From an uncultured bacterium (GTDB lineage: Bacteria; Verrucomicrobiota; Lentisphaeria; Victivallales; UBA1829): a DNA stretch of 64,000 nucleotides. The stretch lies in assembly GCA_949292215.1 (NCBI GenBank), contig CASEYW010000188.1:1-64000 (forward strand), in the 5' to 3' direction. The translations under genes were made by a program, and so were the position numbers. The notes beneath the pieces were generated by a model. It had not been told where the DNA came from. It worked only from the letters and a program-made list of their open reading frames with translations, and searched no databases. Numbering within the stretch: position 1 is the stretch's first letter; each line of letters starts with the position of its first letter. Positions 19,286 through 26,749 of the stretch are shown here, in pieces.

Positions 19286-19732
19286 ATGAAAAAAATATGC
19301 GACAATGTAATGATTGCCCTCGCGGAAGGAGAACAACTCTCCCCCGAACTGGAACGGCATCTGGAGTCCTGCCCGGACTGCGCGCTCTTCCGCAGAACAA
19401 TGAGCCTGCAGTTCAACGATTCCGGATTCACCGTACCCGAAACACTTGATGCGGCCGTTCATGAAGCGGCACGGAAACATATCGTCGCCATGAAGTGGAA
19501 AATCTGGAAAATCGCTCTTCCCATCGCCGCATCGTTCGCAGTCTGCTTCGGCTTTGCCTTCTACGCCTATCTCCCGCAGACAGCTCAGGTTGCTCCGCAG
19601 CAAGGACGGCAAAAACCAGCTGCGGTCTCCTCCTGGAACACCAGCGACTTCGACGACAGTCTGATCACGCTAACTTGCGACGTTGCAAGAGGATACACCG
19701 CAATCACCAACGTGTATGACACGCTAAATTAA
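19286..19732 (+). CDS. Zinc-finger anti-sigma factor, membrane-anchored
   Basis: 148 residues. The N-terminal part has the ZAS-type zinc-binding motif H-x3-C-x2-C (HLESCPDC) in a cytoplasmic domain that would bind the sigma factor encoded just upstream. One membrane segment (IALPIAASFAVCFGFAFYAY, about residues 75-95) leads to a short periplasmic tail. The start at 19286 has GGCGGCGGAAA upstream and is 19 bases after the sigma stop; a GTG/TTG extension upstream is not needed. It is the middle gene of the triad. Confidence 0.88.
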   Translation: MKKICDNVMIALAEGEQLSPELERHLESCPDCALFRRTMSLQFNDSGFTVPETLDAAVHEAARKHIVAMKWKIWKIALPIAASFAVCFGFAFYAYLPQTAQVAPQQGRQKPAAVSSWNTSDFDDSLITLTCDVARGYTAITNVYDTLN

Positions 19733-19742
19733 GGAGCCTTTC

Positions 19743-20354
19743 ATGAAACTGACGCCTCTTCTGTTATCCCTGTTTCTTCTTTCCGCCTTTCCGTTGTTTC
19801 TTGCAGCGCAGGGGCCGGAAGGAAAGCCGCCACCGCCTCCGCCGCATCATCAGCCGCGCCCAGACAAACAATTCCGGCCGGGACATCCTCTCCTCCGTGT
19901 CCTGGAGTCCGACGAGTTTTCTGAAGAGGAACGGACACGGCTCCGTAAACTCTCCGTAGAAAATCCTCCGGAATTCGCCAAAGAAATGCGGAATGTCTTC
20001 CGGATGCGCCGTCAGACAAAAGCCAAAAACATGCTGGCTCTCCGGCAGGCGTATCTGGATGCAAAAACTCCTGAACTCAAGGATGCCGCAAAGAAAAAAA
20101 TTCAGGAGACCATTCGCAAGGATACGGAGCGTCATCTTCTCTTTCAGCAGAGAATTCTCGCCGATACGGAACGCTCTCTCCGACAGATGGAAAAACGTCT
20201 CGCCGACATGAAAAAACGATATGAAAAACAGCAGGCGGAAAAGGATGCCGTCATCGAAAAACGGATGCAGGAACTTCTCGCATCGGAACCGCCGCAGCGT
20301 CTCATCCGCGATGCCGCCGGAGATTTCCGGAAACCGCCGCGGAAAAAAAGATAG
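19743..20354 (+). CDS. Periplasmic Pro/His-rich coiled-coil protein, possible sensor partner of the sigma/anti-sigma pair
   Basis: 203 residues. A signal peptide (LLLSLFLLSAFPLFLAAQG) is followed by a Pro/His-rich linker (PPPPPPHHQPRPDKQ) and then a long, highly charged helical region (about 60-190) rich in Lys, Arg, Glu and Gln. The size, export and position resemble periplasmic sensors of the CnrX/CpxP/Spy type, but I see no family-defining motif. The His-rich linker could bind metal. It follows the anti-sigma gene after 10 bases with AAGGAG upstream and is closed by a terminator. A role in signal sensing is inference. Confidence 0.8.
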   Translation: MKLTPLLLSLFLLSAFPLFLAAQGPEGKPPPPPPHHQPRPDKQFRPGHPLLRVLESDEFSEEERTRLRKLSVENPPEFAKEMRNVFRMRRQTKAKNMLALRQAYLDAKTPELKDAAKKKIQETIRKDTERHLLFQQRILADTERSLRQMEKRLADMKKRYEKQQAEKDAVIEKRMQELLASEPPQRLIRDAAGDFRKPPRKKR

Positions 20355-20369
20355 CCCAGCAATGACTCT

Positions 20370-20400
20370 ACTCCGGGAAGCAAGCCCGGAGTTTTTCTTT
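20370..20400 (+). terminator. Rho-independent terminator of the ECF sigma operon
   Basis: A perfect 8-bp stem, ACTCCGGG (20370-20377) with CCCGGAGT (20385-20392), has a 7-base loop and is followed by TTTTCTTTT. It lies 15 bases after the stop of the coiled-coil gene. Confidence 0.85.
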
Positions 20401-20480
20401 TATTGATCCGCAATGCAATCCGGAAAAAGAATTCCGCCAGCAGCCAAGTCTGCTCTCGCTTTCTGCTGAAGGGAAACCAT

Positions 20481-22403
20481 TCAGAAAACAAGCTTGCGTG
20501 TTCCCTTCAGAAACTGCGGGTGCGGGCGCTCCATCAGAGCTGCAATCTCCGGAAGATCCGTCTCACGGAGAATCCCGAAAACCATGCAGGACTGCGGCCA
20601 TCGAATTATCTCTTCCCGAAGCATCGAATCCCACGACCGGGGCGCATCAATCAGTACCAGAGAAGTGACTCGGTCCGAAAGGAATGCCGCCAGCAGAGCA
20701 GGAACGCATCCCTGTCCGGACGCTTTCACTTCAATCTCGGAAGCCCCCCTTCCCGCCAGCAGTTCCAACGTGCAGAGAAGATCCCGCACCTTTCCGCCCA
20801 GGTAACTGTGACCGGTCAGAAGTCCGAGTGAAGCATAGTGATAATCGAATCCATAGGGATGAAAAAACGCCTCCGCGCTGAACTGATCGCAGCCGGAGGG
20901 ACGCAATTCTCCAATTCCCCGGACATCCAGACCATAGAGGGCCCGTTCTCCGGAAATCTCTGTCTCAGCCAGCTCGGATTCCGAATCCAGATGCGGAATG
21001 TAAACAGAAACTCTTCGCGACTCCGGAAGATGAAAACATTCGGAATCCGAATACAGTTTCAGAACAGACATAACACACCCCTTCTCCGTCTCCAACCCGA
21101 ACCGGGAAAATACCGCATTCTCCGAAACTCTACGGGGACGGAGAATCCGGCAGAACGGTTGTTCGATTTTTCCGATTGCCAGACGATTCCGGAGCCATGT
21201 TCTCAACTTGTCCGCCGAATGCTTTCTGCGCAGCCTTCCCAGGGAATCCGCGCGGTCCCGGATCAGGTCGCGAAGAAAACGATTTCCCGGAAGCGATGCA
21301 ACATTGCCGCTCTCCGTACAGAACAAATCCTTCTCCGCCTCCGTAACAGAATCTTCTTTTTCAAAAGAATCGGAAAGACAGAACTCTCTGCGGACAAACT
21401 GGTAGAAACTCCTCCGCGCCCCTTCGCGAAAACCGTGGCTCTCTTCCCCGATGAAACATTTCACCGCATCCTGCCTTCCGAGCAGCGTATAGAATCTGCG
21501 GACCTCCTCATACACCTCAACCGTTCCGCGCGGATCAAAGAAATCGTTCTTCTCCCCGGAAATCAGAAGCGGACGCGGAGCCGCTGCAATCAGCAGATCC
21601 GCCATTTCGAGCCCTTCCGCCATCAGGAACGGCGGAAGCTGTTCAATGTCAACCGGCAATTCATTCTCCACGTTTCTCCGCCAGGTCGTCATGCAACAGC
21701 AGGGAGATGCCATCGAAAGACGATCATCCAGAGCATTGAGAAACGCTGTCAGCGTTCCGCCGCCGGAACACCCTGCCACCCCAATCCTCTCCGGATCAAT
21801 TCCCGGACGGGAACAGAGACAGTCGAGTCCGCGGAATGCATCCCAAACCCTCCACGTACCGAAAAAATCCCCAGCGAGAAGGAGCTGTTTTCCAAGCATG
21901 TTGTGTTCCAGCGTGCACGATCCGCTGATTCTTTCGTTTCCCGGCACTCCCAGGAACTGATAGCGTTCGCCCTGCGACACGGGATCGGGAATCAAAACAG
22001 CAACCCCTCCGGCGGCCAGAGTCCGCGCACAGACCTGTGCCCGTTCGGCAGCCTTCCCCGGCTGATTGTGACCCATCAGATAGAGAACTGCCGGAATGGG
22101 GGCCGTTCGTTTCTCCGGAAGATACAGGTTTGCTGTCACCGGAAATCCAGGCCGGCTCCAGTAAATCAGTTTTTCAATCGAAAATCCTTTTCGCCGCAAC
22201 ACTCCGGAACACTGCACATTCAGCGGGGATTTCTCCTTCGGCAAATCAAACGCGCGGAAAATCTTTTCCCGAACCTCACGACGGTATGCTTCCGCATCCG
22301 ACGCGGTCTGCAACCCCTGAAGTCTCTTCTCCCGGGCAGAGGAAATATGACGAATCAAATCCAAATAATACTCCTGGACAGAATTTCCGAAATGAGACGG
22401 CAT
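20481..22403 (-). CDS. Two-module alpha/beta-hydrolase, acetyl-xylan-esterase-like
   Basis: 640 residues from the ATG at 22403, which has GGGGAG eight bases upstream; a longer upstream reading to 22544 crosses the promoter. The first module (about 1-380) is an Axe/dienelactone-hydrolase-like esterase with the nucleophile Ser in GVAGCSGGGTL, a likely acid in ISGEKNDFFDPRG and the His in EESHGF. The second half (about 480-640) again looks like an alpha/beta hydrolase (YGLDVRGIGE, SGQGCVPALLAAFL, VTSLVLIDAPRSWDS) but lacks a GxSxG nucleophile. No signal peptide, so cytoplasmic. It probably removes ester groups from imported sugars; the substrate is unknown. Confidence 0.85.
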   Translation of the reverse strand: MPSHFGNSVQEYYLDLIRHISSAREKRLQGLQTASDAEAYRREVREKIFRAFDLPKEKSPLNVQCSGVLRRKGFSIEKLIYWSRPGFPVTANLYLPEKRTAPIPAVLYLMGHNQPGKAAERAQVCARTLAAGGVAVLIPDPVSQGERYQFLGVPGNERISGSCTLEHNMLGKQLLLAGDFFGTWRVWDAFRGLDCLCSRPGIDPERIGVAGCSGGGTLTAFLNALDDRLSMASPCCCMTTWRRNVENELPVDIEQLPPFLMAEGLEMADLLIAAAPRPLLISGEKNDFFDPRGTVEVYEEVRRFYTLLGRQDAVKCFIGEESHGFREGARRSFYQFVRREFCLSDSFEKEDSVTEAEKDLFCTESGNVASLPGNRFLRDLIRDRADSLGRLRRKHSADKLRTWLRNRLAIGKIEQPFCRILRPRRVSENAVFSRFGLETEKGCVMSVLKLYSDSECFHLPESRRVSVYIPHLDSESELAETEISGERALYGLDVRGIGELRPSGCDQFSAEAFFHPYGFDYHYASLGLLTGHSYLGGKVRDLLCTLELLAGRGASEIEVKASGQGCVPALLAAFLSDRVTSLVLIDAPRSWDSMLREEIIRWPQSCMVFGILRETDLPEIAALMERPHPQFLKGTRKLVF

Positions 22404-22426
22404 CTCTATTTCTCCCCTTTTTATGT

Positions 22427-22477
22427 CATCTTTGGCATTTTTATAATCTACTTTGGAAAAATGAAATGTCAAAGATG
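22427..22477. promoter_or_regulatory. Esterase promoter inside a 14-bp inverted repeat
   Basis: Arms CATCTTTGGCATTT (22427-22440) and AAATGTCAAAGATG (22464-22477) match at 13 of 14 positions with a 23-base spacer. On the minus strand the outer arm contains TTGACA (22472-22467), and GATTAT (22448-22443) lies 18 bases beyond it as a possible -10. The inner arm covers the likely transcription start. This is the layout of a repressor operator for the esterase gene. Confidence 0.5.
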
Positions 22478-22735
22478 AAGAAATACAGAAAGCGGTCCAT
22501 TCATTTCCACAGGATTCACCCTGGGACAATGCAAATCCAATCAATTCCCCCCGAACACCACATCTGACTCTATTTTGAAACCCTCCGAATAAGACTCAGG
22601 GTGCTTCTCAACCTTCTCGCCGCATGAAGCCTGAAAACGTTTCAGGGAAATTTGATTTGCAAACCAAACGTCCGTTTTTCAAAATTACCCTTCCACGAGG
22701 AGCTTTTTCCCGCTTTCCCGCGGCAAAAGCCGCTC
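22478..22735. other. Divergent intergenic region with one small palindrome
   Basis: No gene is visible here. The stretch separates the esterase (minus) from the HAD operon (plus). It contains the perfect 17-base inverted repeat CCTGAAAACGTTTCAGG (22630-22646), similar in appearance to LacI-family operators, and a short GC stem GCGGC-AAAA-GCCGC (22720-22733). Otherwise I see nothing recognisable. Confidence 0.35.
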
Positions 22736-22763
22736 TTGCGTTTTTTTTACGGCATGATATATT
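22736..22763 (+). promoter_or_regulatory. Putative promoter of the HAD-MATE operon
   Basis: TTGCGT (22736-22741) and TATATT (22758-22763) are separated by 16 bases. Transcription would start about 30 bases before the HAD start codon at 22801. Confidence 0.4.
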
Positions 22764-22800
22764 ATAGCCCCATCAACAAAACGTATCGTATGGATTTCTT

Positions 22801-23616
22801 ATGATCAGACTCATTGCCACCGACATGGACGGAACCCTTCTGGATTCGCAGAAAAAACTCCCGGAAGGATTCGACAGCATTCTGCAACCCCTCAGAAAGA
22901 GGGGAATCCGCTTTGTAATCGCCAGCGGAAGGCAATATTATAATCTGCTCAACTACTTTCCGCTCCCCGAAGCAAACGATATTTTCTTTCTCGCAGACAA
23001 TGGCGCTGATATTTTTGAAAACGGCACGAATATTTTCTGCAGTGAAATGAAACAGGACTCCCTGCCGGATATCGTAAACACAATCCGCGGCATTCCGAAC
23101 GTTCAACCGGTCGCCTGCGGACTCCGATCGGCCTATATTGAAAACACAAATGAGTGGTTTCTGCAAAATGTGAAACTGTATTACGAACGCCTCGAAATTG
23201 TCCCGGACATTCTCGCGGCGGCAAAAACAGACCGTATCTGCAAAATCGCGGCATTCGATGCGGAAAATGCCGAGGAACGCGCCCTGCCCATCTTGAACCA
23301 CTTCGGAAAGAAGTTCAATGTCGTTCTCTCCGGACAGCTCTGGATCGATCTCATGAACCAGGGAACCGACAAGGGAACCGGACTGCATTTCCTTCAGGAA
23401 CGTCTCCGAATCACTCCCGAGGAAACGATGGCGTTCGGCGACTATCTCAACGACGCCCGAATGATGCAGACATGCAAATTCAGTTTCGCGATGGAAAATG
23501 CACATCCGGAGCTGAAAAAGCTCTGCGCCTACCGGACGCAGTCCAATGACAATGGCGGAGTCCTGAATGCCATCAGGCAATATTGCCATCCGCTCTCAAC
23601 GGAGGAATCCGCATGA
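22801..23616 (+). CDS. Cof-type HAD-IIB phosphatase
   Basis: 271 residues, the usual length. Motif I is DMDGT at the N-terminus (TDMDGTLLDSQ), motif II is IASGRQ, and motif IV is GDYLNDARMMQ; the cap insertion type between them fits class IIB. Such enzymes dephosphorylate sugar phosphates, nucleotides or cofactor intermediates in the cytoplasm; the substrate cannot be predicted. No Shine-Dalgarno precedes the start. Instead a four-codon ORF (22790-22804) ends in an ATGA overlap with it. The stop in turn overlaps the MATE gene by ATGA. Confidence 0.93.
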   Translation: MIRLIATDMDGTLLDSQKKLPEGFDSILQPLRKRGIRFVIASGRQYYNLLNYFPLPEANDIFFLADNGADIFENGTNIFCSEMKQDSLPDIVNTIRGIPNVQPVACGLRSAYIENTNEWFLQNVKLYYERLEIVPDILAAAKTDRICKIAAFDAENAEERALPILNHFGKKFNVVLSGQLWIDLMNQGTDKGTGLHFLQERLRITPEETMAFGDYLNDARMMQTCKFSFAMENAHPELKKLCAYRTQSNDNGGVLNAIRQYCHPLSTEESA

Positions 23617-25004
23617 TCAAAGACATGACTTCGGGGAATCCCACGAAACTGCTTCTTCAGTTTTCCGTTCCCCTGCTGATCGGCAACATCTTCCAGCAGT
23701 TCTACAATATGGCGGACACGGCAATTGTCGGACGCACTCTTGGCGACGAAGCGCTGGCGGCAGTCGGTTCTACCGGAGCTGTGATGTTTCTCGTTTTCGG
23801 ATTCTTTTTCGGACTCACGAACGGACTCGCGGTCATTACCGCACAACGGTTCGGTGCGGGCGATTATGACGGAGTCCGGAGATCCGTCACAACCTCGACC
23901 TATCTCTGCACGCTCATCACGCTTGTCATGACGGCACTCTGTGTTCTGCTCTGCCGTCCGATGCTGGAATGGATGAACACACCGGAAAACATCATTGAAA
24001 ACGCAAATTCCTATCTGATCGTTATTTTCGGAGGCACCTGGACCATCGTCTTTTACGGAATGATCTCCAGCATCATCCGGGCTCTGGGCGACAGCATCAC
24101 ACCGCTGGTCTTCCTGATCATTGCCTCCATTCTGAACATCATACTGGACTACCTGTTTATCCTCAGTTTTCAAAGCGGAGTCGCGGGCGCGGGATGGGCG
24201 ACAGTCATATCGCAGGCTGTCTCCGGCTTTCTCTGTCTCATCTACGTCGGCAGGAAATTCCCGATTCTGAAACTGAAACGGAGCGACTGGAAACTCGATG
24301 TCCCCTTCTGTCTGGAACACCTGCGGGTCGCGGTGCCAATGGCTCTTCAGTTTTCCATCACAGCGGTTGGTGTCGTAATTCTCCAGACCGTTCTGAACTC
24401 CTTCGGCTCGGTCTACATCGCGGCCTATACGGTGGCGGCAAAGATTGAACAGGTCGCCATCCAGCCGCTCTTTTCCTTCAGCATCGCAATGGCGACTTTC
24501 ACTGCACAGAACTTTGGAGCCGGAAATCTCGAACGCATCCGCCAGGGACTCCGGAAATGTTCTGCAATCACAATTCTTTTCAGCATCTGCATCGGAACAT
24601 TTCTGATTCTCTTTGCCGCGCCGCTGACGCGCCTGTTTCTGAAAACGGCACAGCCCGAGACCCTTCAGGAAATTGTGCACGGCTCGCAAATTTTCCTGAA
24701 CACCTCCGCGAGCTGCTACATCATCCTCGGGATGCTCCTGATCTACCGGAATGTTTTGCAGGGAATGGGACACTCCTTCATTCCAATGATGGCAGGCGCG
24801 GCGGAACTGGTGCTGCGGATCATCGGAGCGCTGCTTCTTGCCCGGTATCTCGGCTACCTCGGCGTCTGCCTTTCGAATCCGCTCGCGTGGCTCGGTGCGG
24901 TACTGATGCTCTGGATCGACTACCTGCTGGTCATGCGGTCGCTTCGGAAACAGCAAATTAATCGGGACCCGCCCTTGACTTTTCAGGACGCACCGCTATC
25001 TTAG
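23613..25004 (+). CDS. MATE-family multidrug/metabolite exporter
   Basis: 463 residues from the ATG at 23613, with GGAGGAATC upstream and an ATGA overlap with the HAD gene; an earlier in-frame start at 23583 is unnecessary. About 12 membrane segments and MATE-typical stretches are visible: NIFQQFYNMADTAIVGRTLG near the N-terminus, RALGDSITPL, AVPMALQFSITAVGVVI and TAQNFGAGNLERIRQG in the second half. These proteins use Na+ or H+ gradients to export drugs or metabolites at the inner membrane. Pairing with a phosphatase hints at metabolite detoxification, which is inference. Confidence 0.95.
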   Translation: MIKDMTSGNPTKLLLQFSVPLLIGNIFQQFYNMADTAIVGRTLGDEALAAVGSTGAVMFLVFGFFFGLTNGLAVITAQRFGAGDYDGVRRSVTTSTYLCTLITLVMTALCVLLCRPMLEWMNTPENIIENANSYLIVIFGGTWTIVFYGMISSIIRALGDSITPLVFLIIASILNIILDYLFILSFQSGVAGAGWATVISQAVSGFLCLIYVGRKFPILKLKRSDWKLDVPFCLEHLRVAVPMALQFSITAVGVVILQTVLNSFGSVYIAAYTVAAKIEQVAIQPLFSFSIAMATFTAQNFGAGNLERIRQGLRKCSAITILFSICIGTFLILFAAPLTRLFLKTAQPETLQEIVHGSQIFLNTSASCYIILGMLLIYRNVLQGMGHSFIPMMAGAAELVLRIIGALLLARYLGYLGVCLSNPLAWLGAVLMLWIDYLLVMRSLRKQQINRDPPLTFQDAPLS

Positions 25005-25058
25005 GAATATCCGAAGCATCCGGCAGAGGAACAAATTCCAAACAGGAAGGGGAGGAAC

Positions 25059-25328
25059 ATGGTTACAGCGGTTATTCTTGTGAATGTCGAGCGGCACAAA
25101 CTGAATGAAGTCATCCGGGAACTGATGCAGATCGACGGCATCACGGAAGTTCATTCCGTCGCAGGAGAATACGACATGGTCGCCATCGCAAGAGTCAAGG
25201 ACAATCAGCAGCTTTCATCGATTGTCGCCGACAAGATGTGTTCGCAGATCGAAGGCATTCTCCACACCAAAACCCTGGTCTCTCTGGGCTCCTATTTCAA
25301 ATACGATGCGGAACAGCTCTTCCAGTAA
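25059..25328 (+). CDS. Stand-alone Lrp/AsnC ligand-binding (RAM) domain protein
   Basis: 89 residues forming one Lrp/AsnC effector-binding domain without the DNA-binding part: a beta-alpha-beta-beta-alpha-beta pattern with TAVILVNVERHKLNEVIREL, ITEVHSVAGEYDMVAIARV and EGILHTKTLVSLGSYF. Stand-alone RAM domains oligomerise and bind amino acids or similar small molecules. The strong GGGGAGGAAC is upstream of the ATG. It probably shares a transcript with the MATE gene 54 bases upstream, so it may sense a substrate of that exporter; this is inference. Confidence 0.92.
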   Translation: MVTAVILVNVERHKLNEVIRELMQIDGITEVHSVAGEYDMVAIARVKDNQQLSSIVADKMCSQIEGILHTKTLVSLGSYFKYDAEQLFQ

Positions 25329-26643
25329 CCGCCCGGATCGACGCGCCGTCTGCCTGCCGGCGCGTCTTCTGTTCTCCGTCCTGCTTCTCTTTGCACTCAC
25401 CCTTTCCGCCGACGAAGAGCCGCCTCAGGAAACCGATCCTCTTCGCGCCGATGCTGCCAAGGGAGATAAAATCGCCATGTTCAAACTCGGCGATGAATAC
25501 TTTTACGGAACCGGAACCCGCCTTCCAAACCCGACTCTCGCAGCGTACTGGTATAAAAAAGCTGCTGATGCCGGCGTACCGGAAGCCATGTACAATTATG
25601 CCGTCTGCCTGGAGCGCGGTTCCGGAGTCGACAGGGACCGCTTCGAAGCCTACAACTGGATGAAAAAAGCTGCTGACGCCGGTGTTAAAATTGCCCGTTT
25701 TCAACTCGCAATGACAGATCTTCATGGAATCCCCGAGGACAAGGAGAGAGGACTCCCTGCAAAGCCACCTCTCCCATCATATGCCCTTTCACAGCTTGAA
25801 CGACTCGCCGAGGAACATTTTATTCCGGCGGAAACGGCTTTCGCGGAACTGCTGCTCACACAAAACAACGCCCGTGCAGTCGAAAAAGCGGTCAGAATTC
25901 TGAATCGTCTCGTCTCCCTGAAAACCCCTCCGCCCGCTGCGCTCCGCATGATGGCAGACTGCAAATATGCCGGACGCGGTATGAAACGAAATCCGGAGGA
26001 AATGATCCAGCTGCTGCGTAAAGCCGCCAGGCAGGGCGATGCGGAAGCTCTTGGAAAACTAGCTTTCTGCTATGAATATGGCAGAGTCGTCAAAACGGAC
26101 CTGAAAAAAGCCTTCGACCTCTATCGCGTTTCCGCGGAACGCGGCAATCCCATGTCTCAATTTAAATACGCGGAATTCATCGCCAACGGAACACTCTCAA
26201 AAAACCCAGACATCCACACCGCTCTTCCCTGGTACCGGAAAGCCGCCGAACAGAAAAATCCGCAGGCCCTTTTCAGACTTGGAGTCTTTTCTCTGGAAGG
26301 AATCGGCATGAAGAAAGATCCGCATCAGGCGGCGGAATACTTCTTTGAATCGGCGACCAGAGGATATCCACGGGCTCAATACAATCTCGGATGCCTCTAT
26401 GCCGCAGGCGAAGGTGGACTCGTCAAAGATGAAAGCGCCGCGGTCTACTGGTTTTCCCTTGCGGCAAAAGGCGGAGATGCAGTTGCCCAGAGGGCGCTGG
26501 CGCTTCGTTATCTGAAAGGGCGCGGAGTCACCCGCAGCATCACAAAAGGCGAAGAATGGCTGCGCAAAGCCGCCAGAAACGGTGATTTCGAAGCGGAAGA
26601 ACTGCTCAAACGCCGCGGACTAGCGGCACCCTCTCTCTGGTAA
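25306..26643 (+). CDS. Sel1-repeat protein, exported or membrane-anchored
   Basis: 445 residues from the ATG at 25306, which overlaps the RAM gene by 23 bases; a longer start at 25222 would run deep into that gene. A hydrophobic segment (LLFSVLLLFALTLSADE) after a basic N-terminus suggests export or anchoring. About nine Sel1-like repeats follow, with units such as YWYKKAADAGVPEAMYNYAV, RKAARQGDAEALGKLAF and YWFSLAAKGGDAVAQRALAL. Sel1 proteins are protein-interaction scaffolds, often periplasmic. No good Shine-Dalgarno precedes the start, so expression may depend on coupling to the RAM gene. Confidence 0.88.
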   Translation: MRNSSSSNRPDRRAVCLPARLLFSVLLLFALTLSADEEPPQETDPLRADAAKGDKIAMFKLGDEYFYGTGTRLPNPTLAAYWYKKAADAGVPEAMYNYAVCLERGSGVDRDRFEAYNWMKKAADAGVKIARFQLAMTDLHGIPEDKERGLPAKPPLPSYALSQLERLAEEHFIPAETAFAELLLTQNNARAVEKAVRILNRLVSLKTPPPAALRMMADCKYAGRGMKRNPEEMIQLLRKAARQGDAEALGKLAFCYEYGRVVKTDLKKAFDLYRVSAERGNPMSQFKYAEFIANGTLSKNPDIHTALPWYRKAAEQKNPQALFRLGVFSLEGIGMKKDPHQAAEYFFESATRGYPRAQYNLGCLYAAGEGGLVKDESAAVYWFSLAAKGGDAVAQRALALRYLKGRGVTRSITKGEEWLRKAARNGDFEAEELLKRRGLAAPSLW

Positions 26644-26683
26644 ACCATCCCAGACCAACCCTCTCAAACCGCCCAAAAAAACA

Positions 26684-26719
26684 TTCCCGCGGTCATCGTC
26701 GTAAAACGAGCCGCGGGAA
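26684..26719 (-). terminator. Terminator of the ADP-ribosylglycohydrolase-like gene
   Basis: A perfect 9-bp stem, TTCCCGCGG (26684-26692) with CCGCGGGAA (26711-26719), is followed on the minus strand by TGTTTTTTT. The loop can form an inner TCGT/ACGA pair. It lies just downstream of the minus-strand gene ending at 26750. On the plus strand there is no T tract, so it serves mainly the minus gene. Confidence 0.8.
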
Positions 26720-26749
26720 AGAAATTCAAGGCAAGTGAAAACGCAGCGT

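Noticed and set aside
18564..19431. Extension of the AraC gene upstream to 19431
   Set aside because: It would run antisense through the whole ECF sigma gene; the AraC protein is complete from 18552.
20838..22478. 546-codon open frame on the plus strand
   Set aside because: Shadow of the esterase gene, which has catalytic motifs and a proper ribosome site on the minus strand.
22720..22750. GCGGC-AAAA-GCCGC stem followed by a T run as a plus-strand terminator
   Set aside because: There is no plus-strand gene upstream to end, and the T run is eight bases away from a five-base stem; it overlaps the likely HAD promoter.
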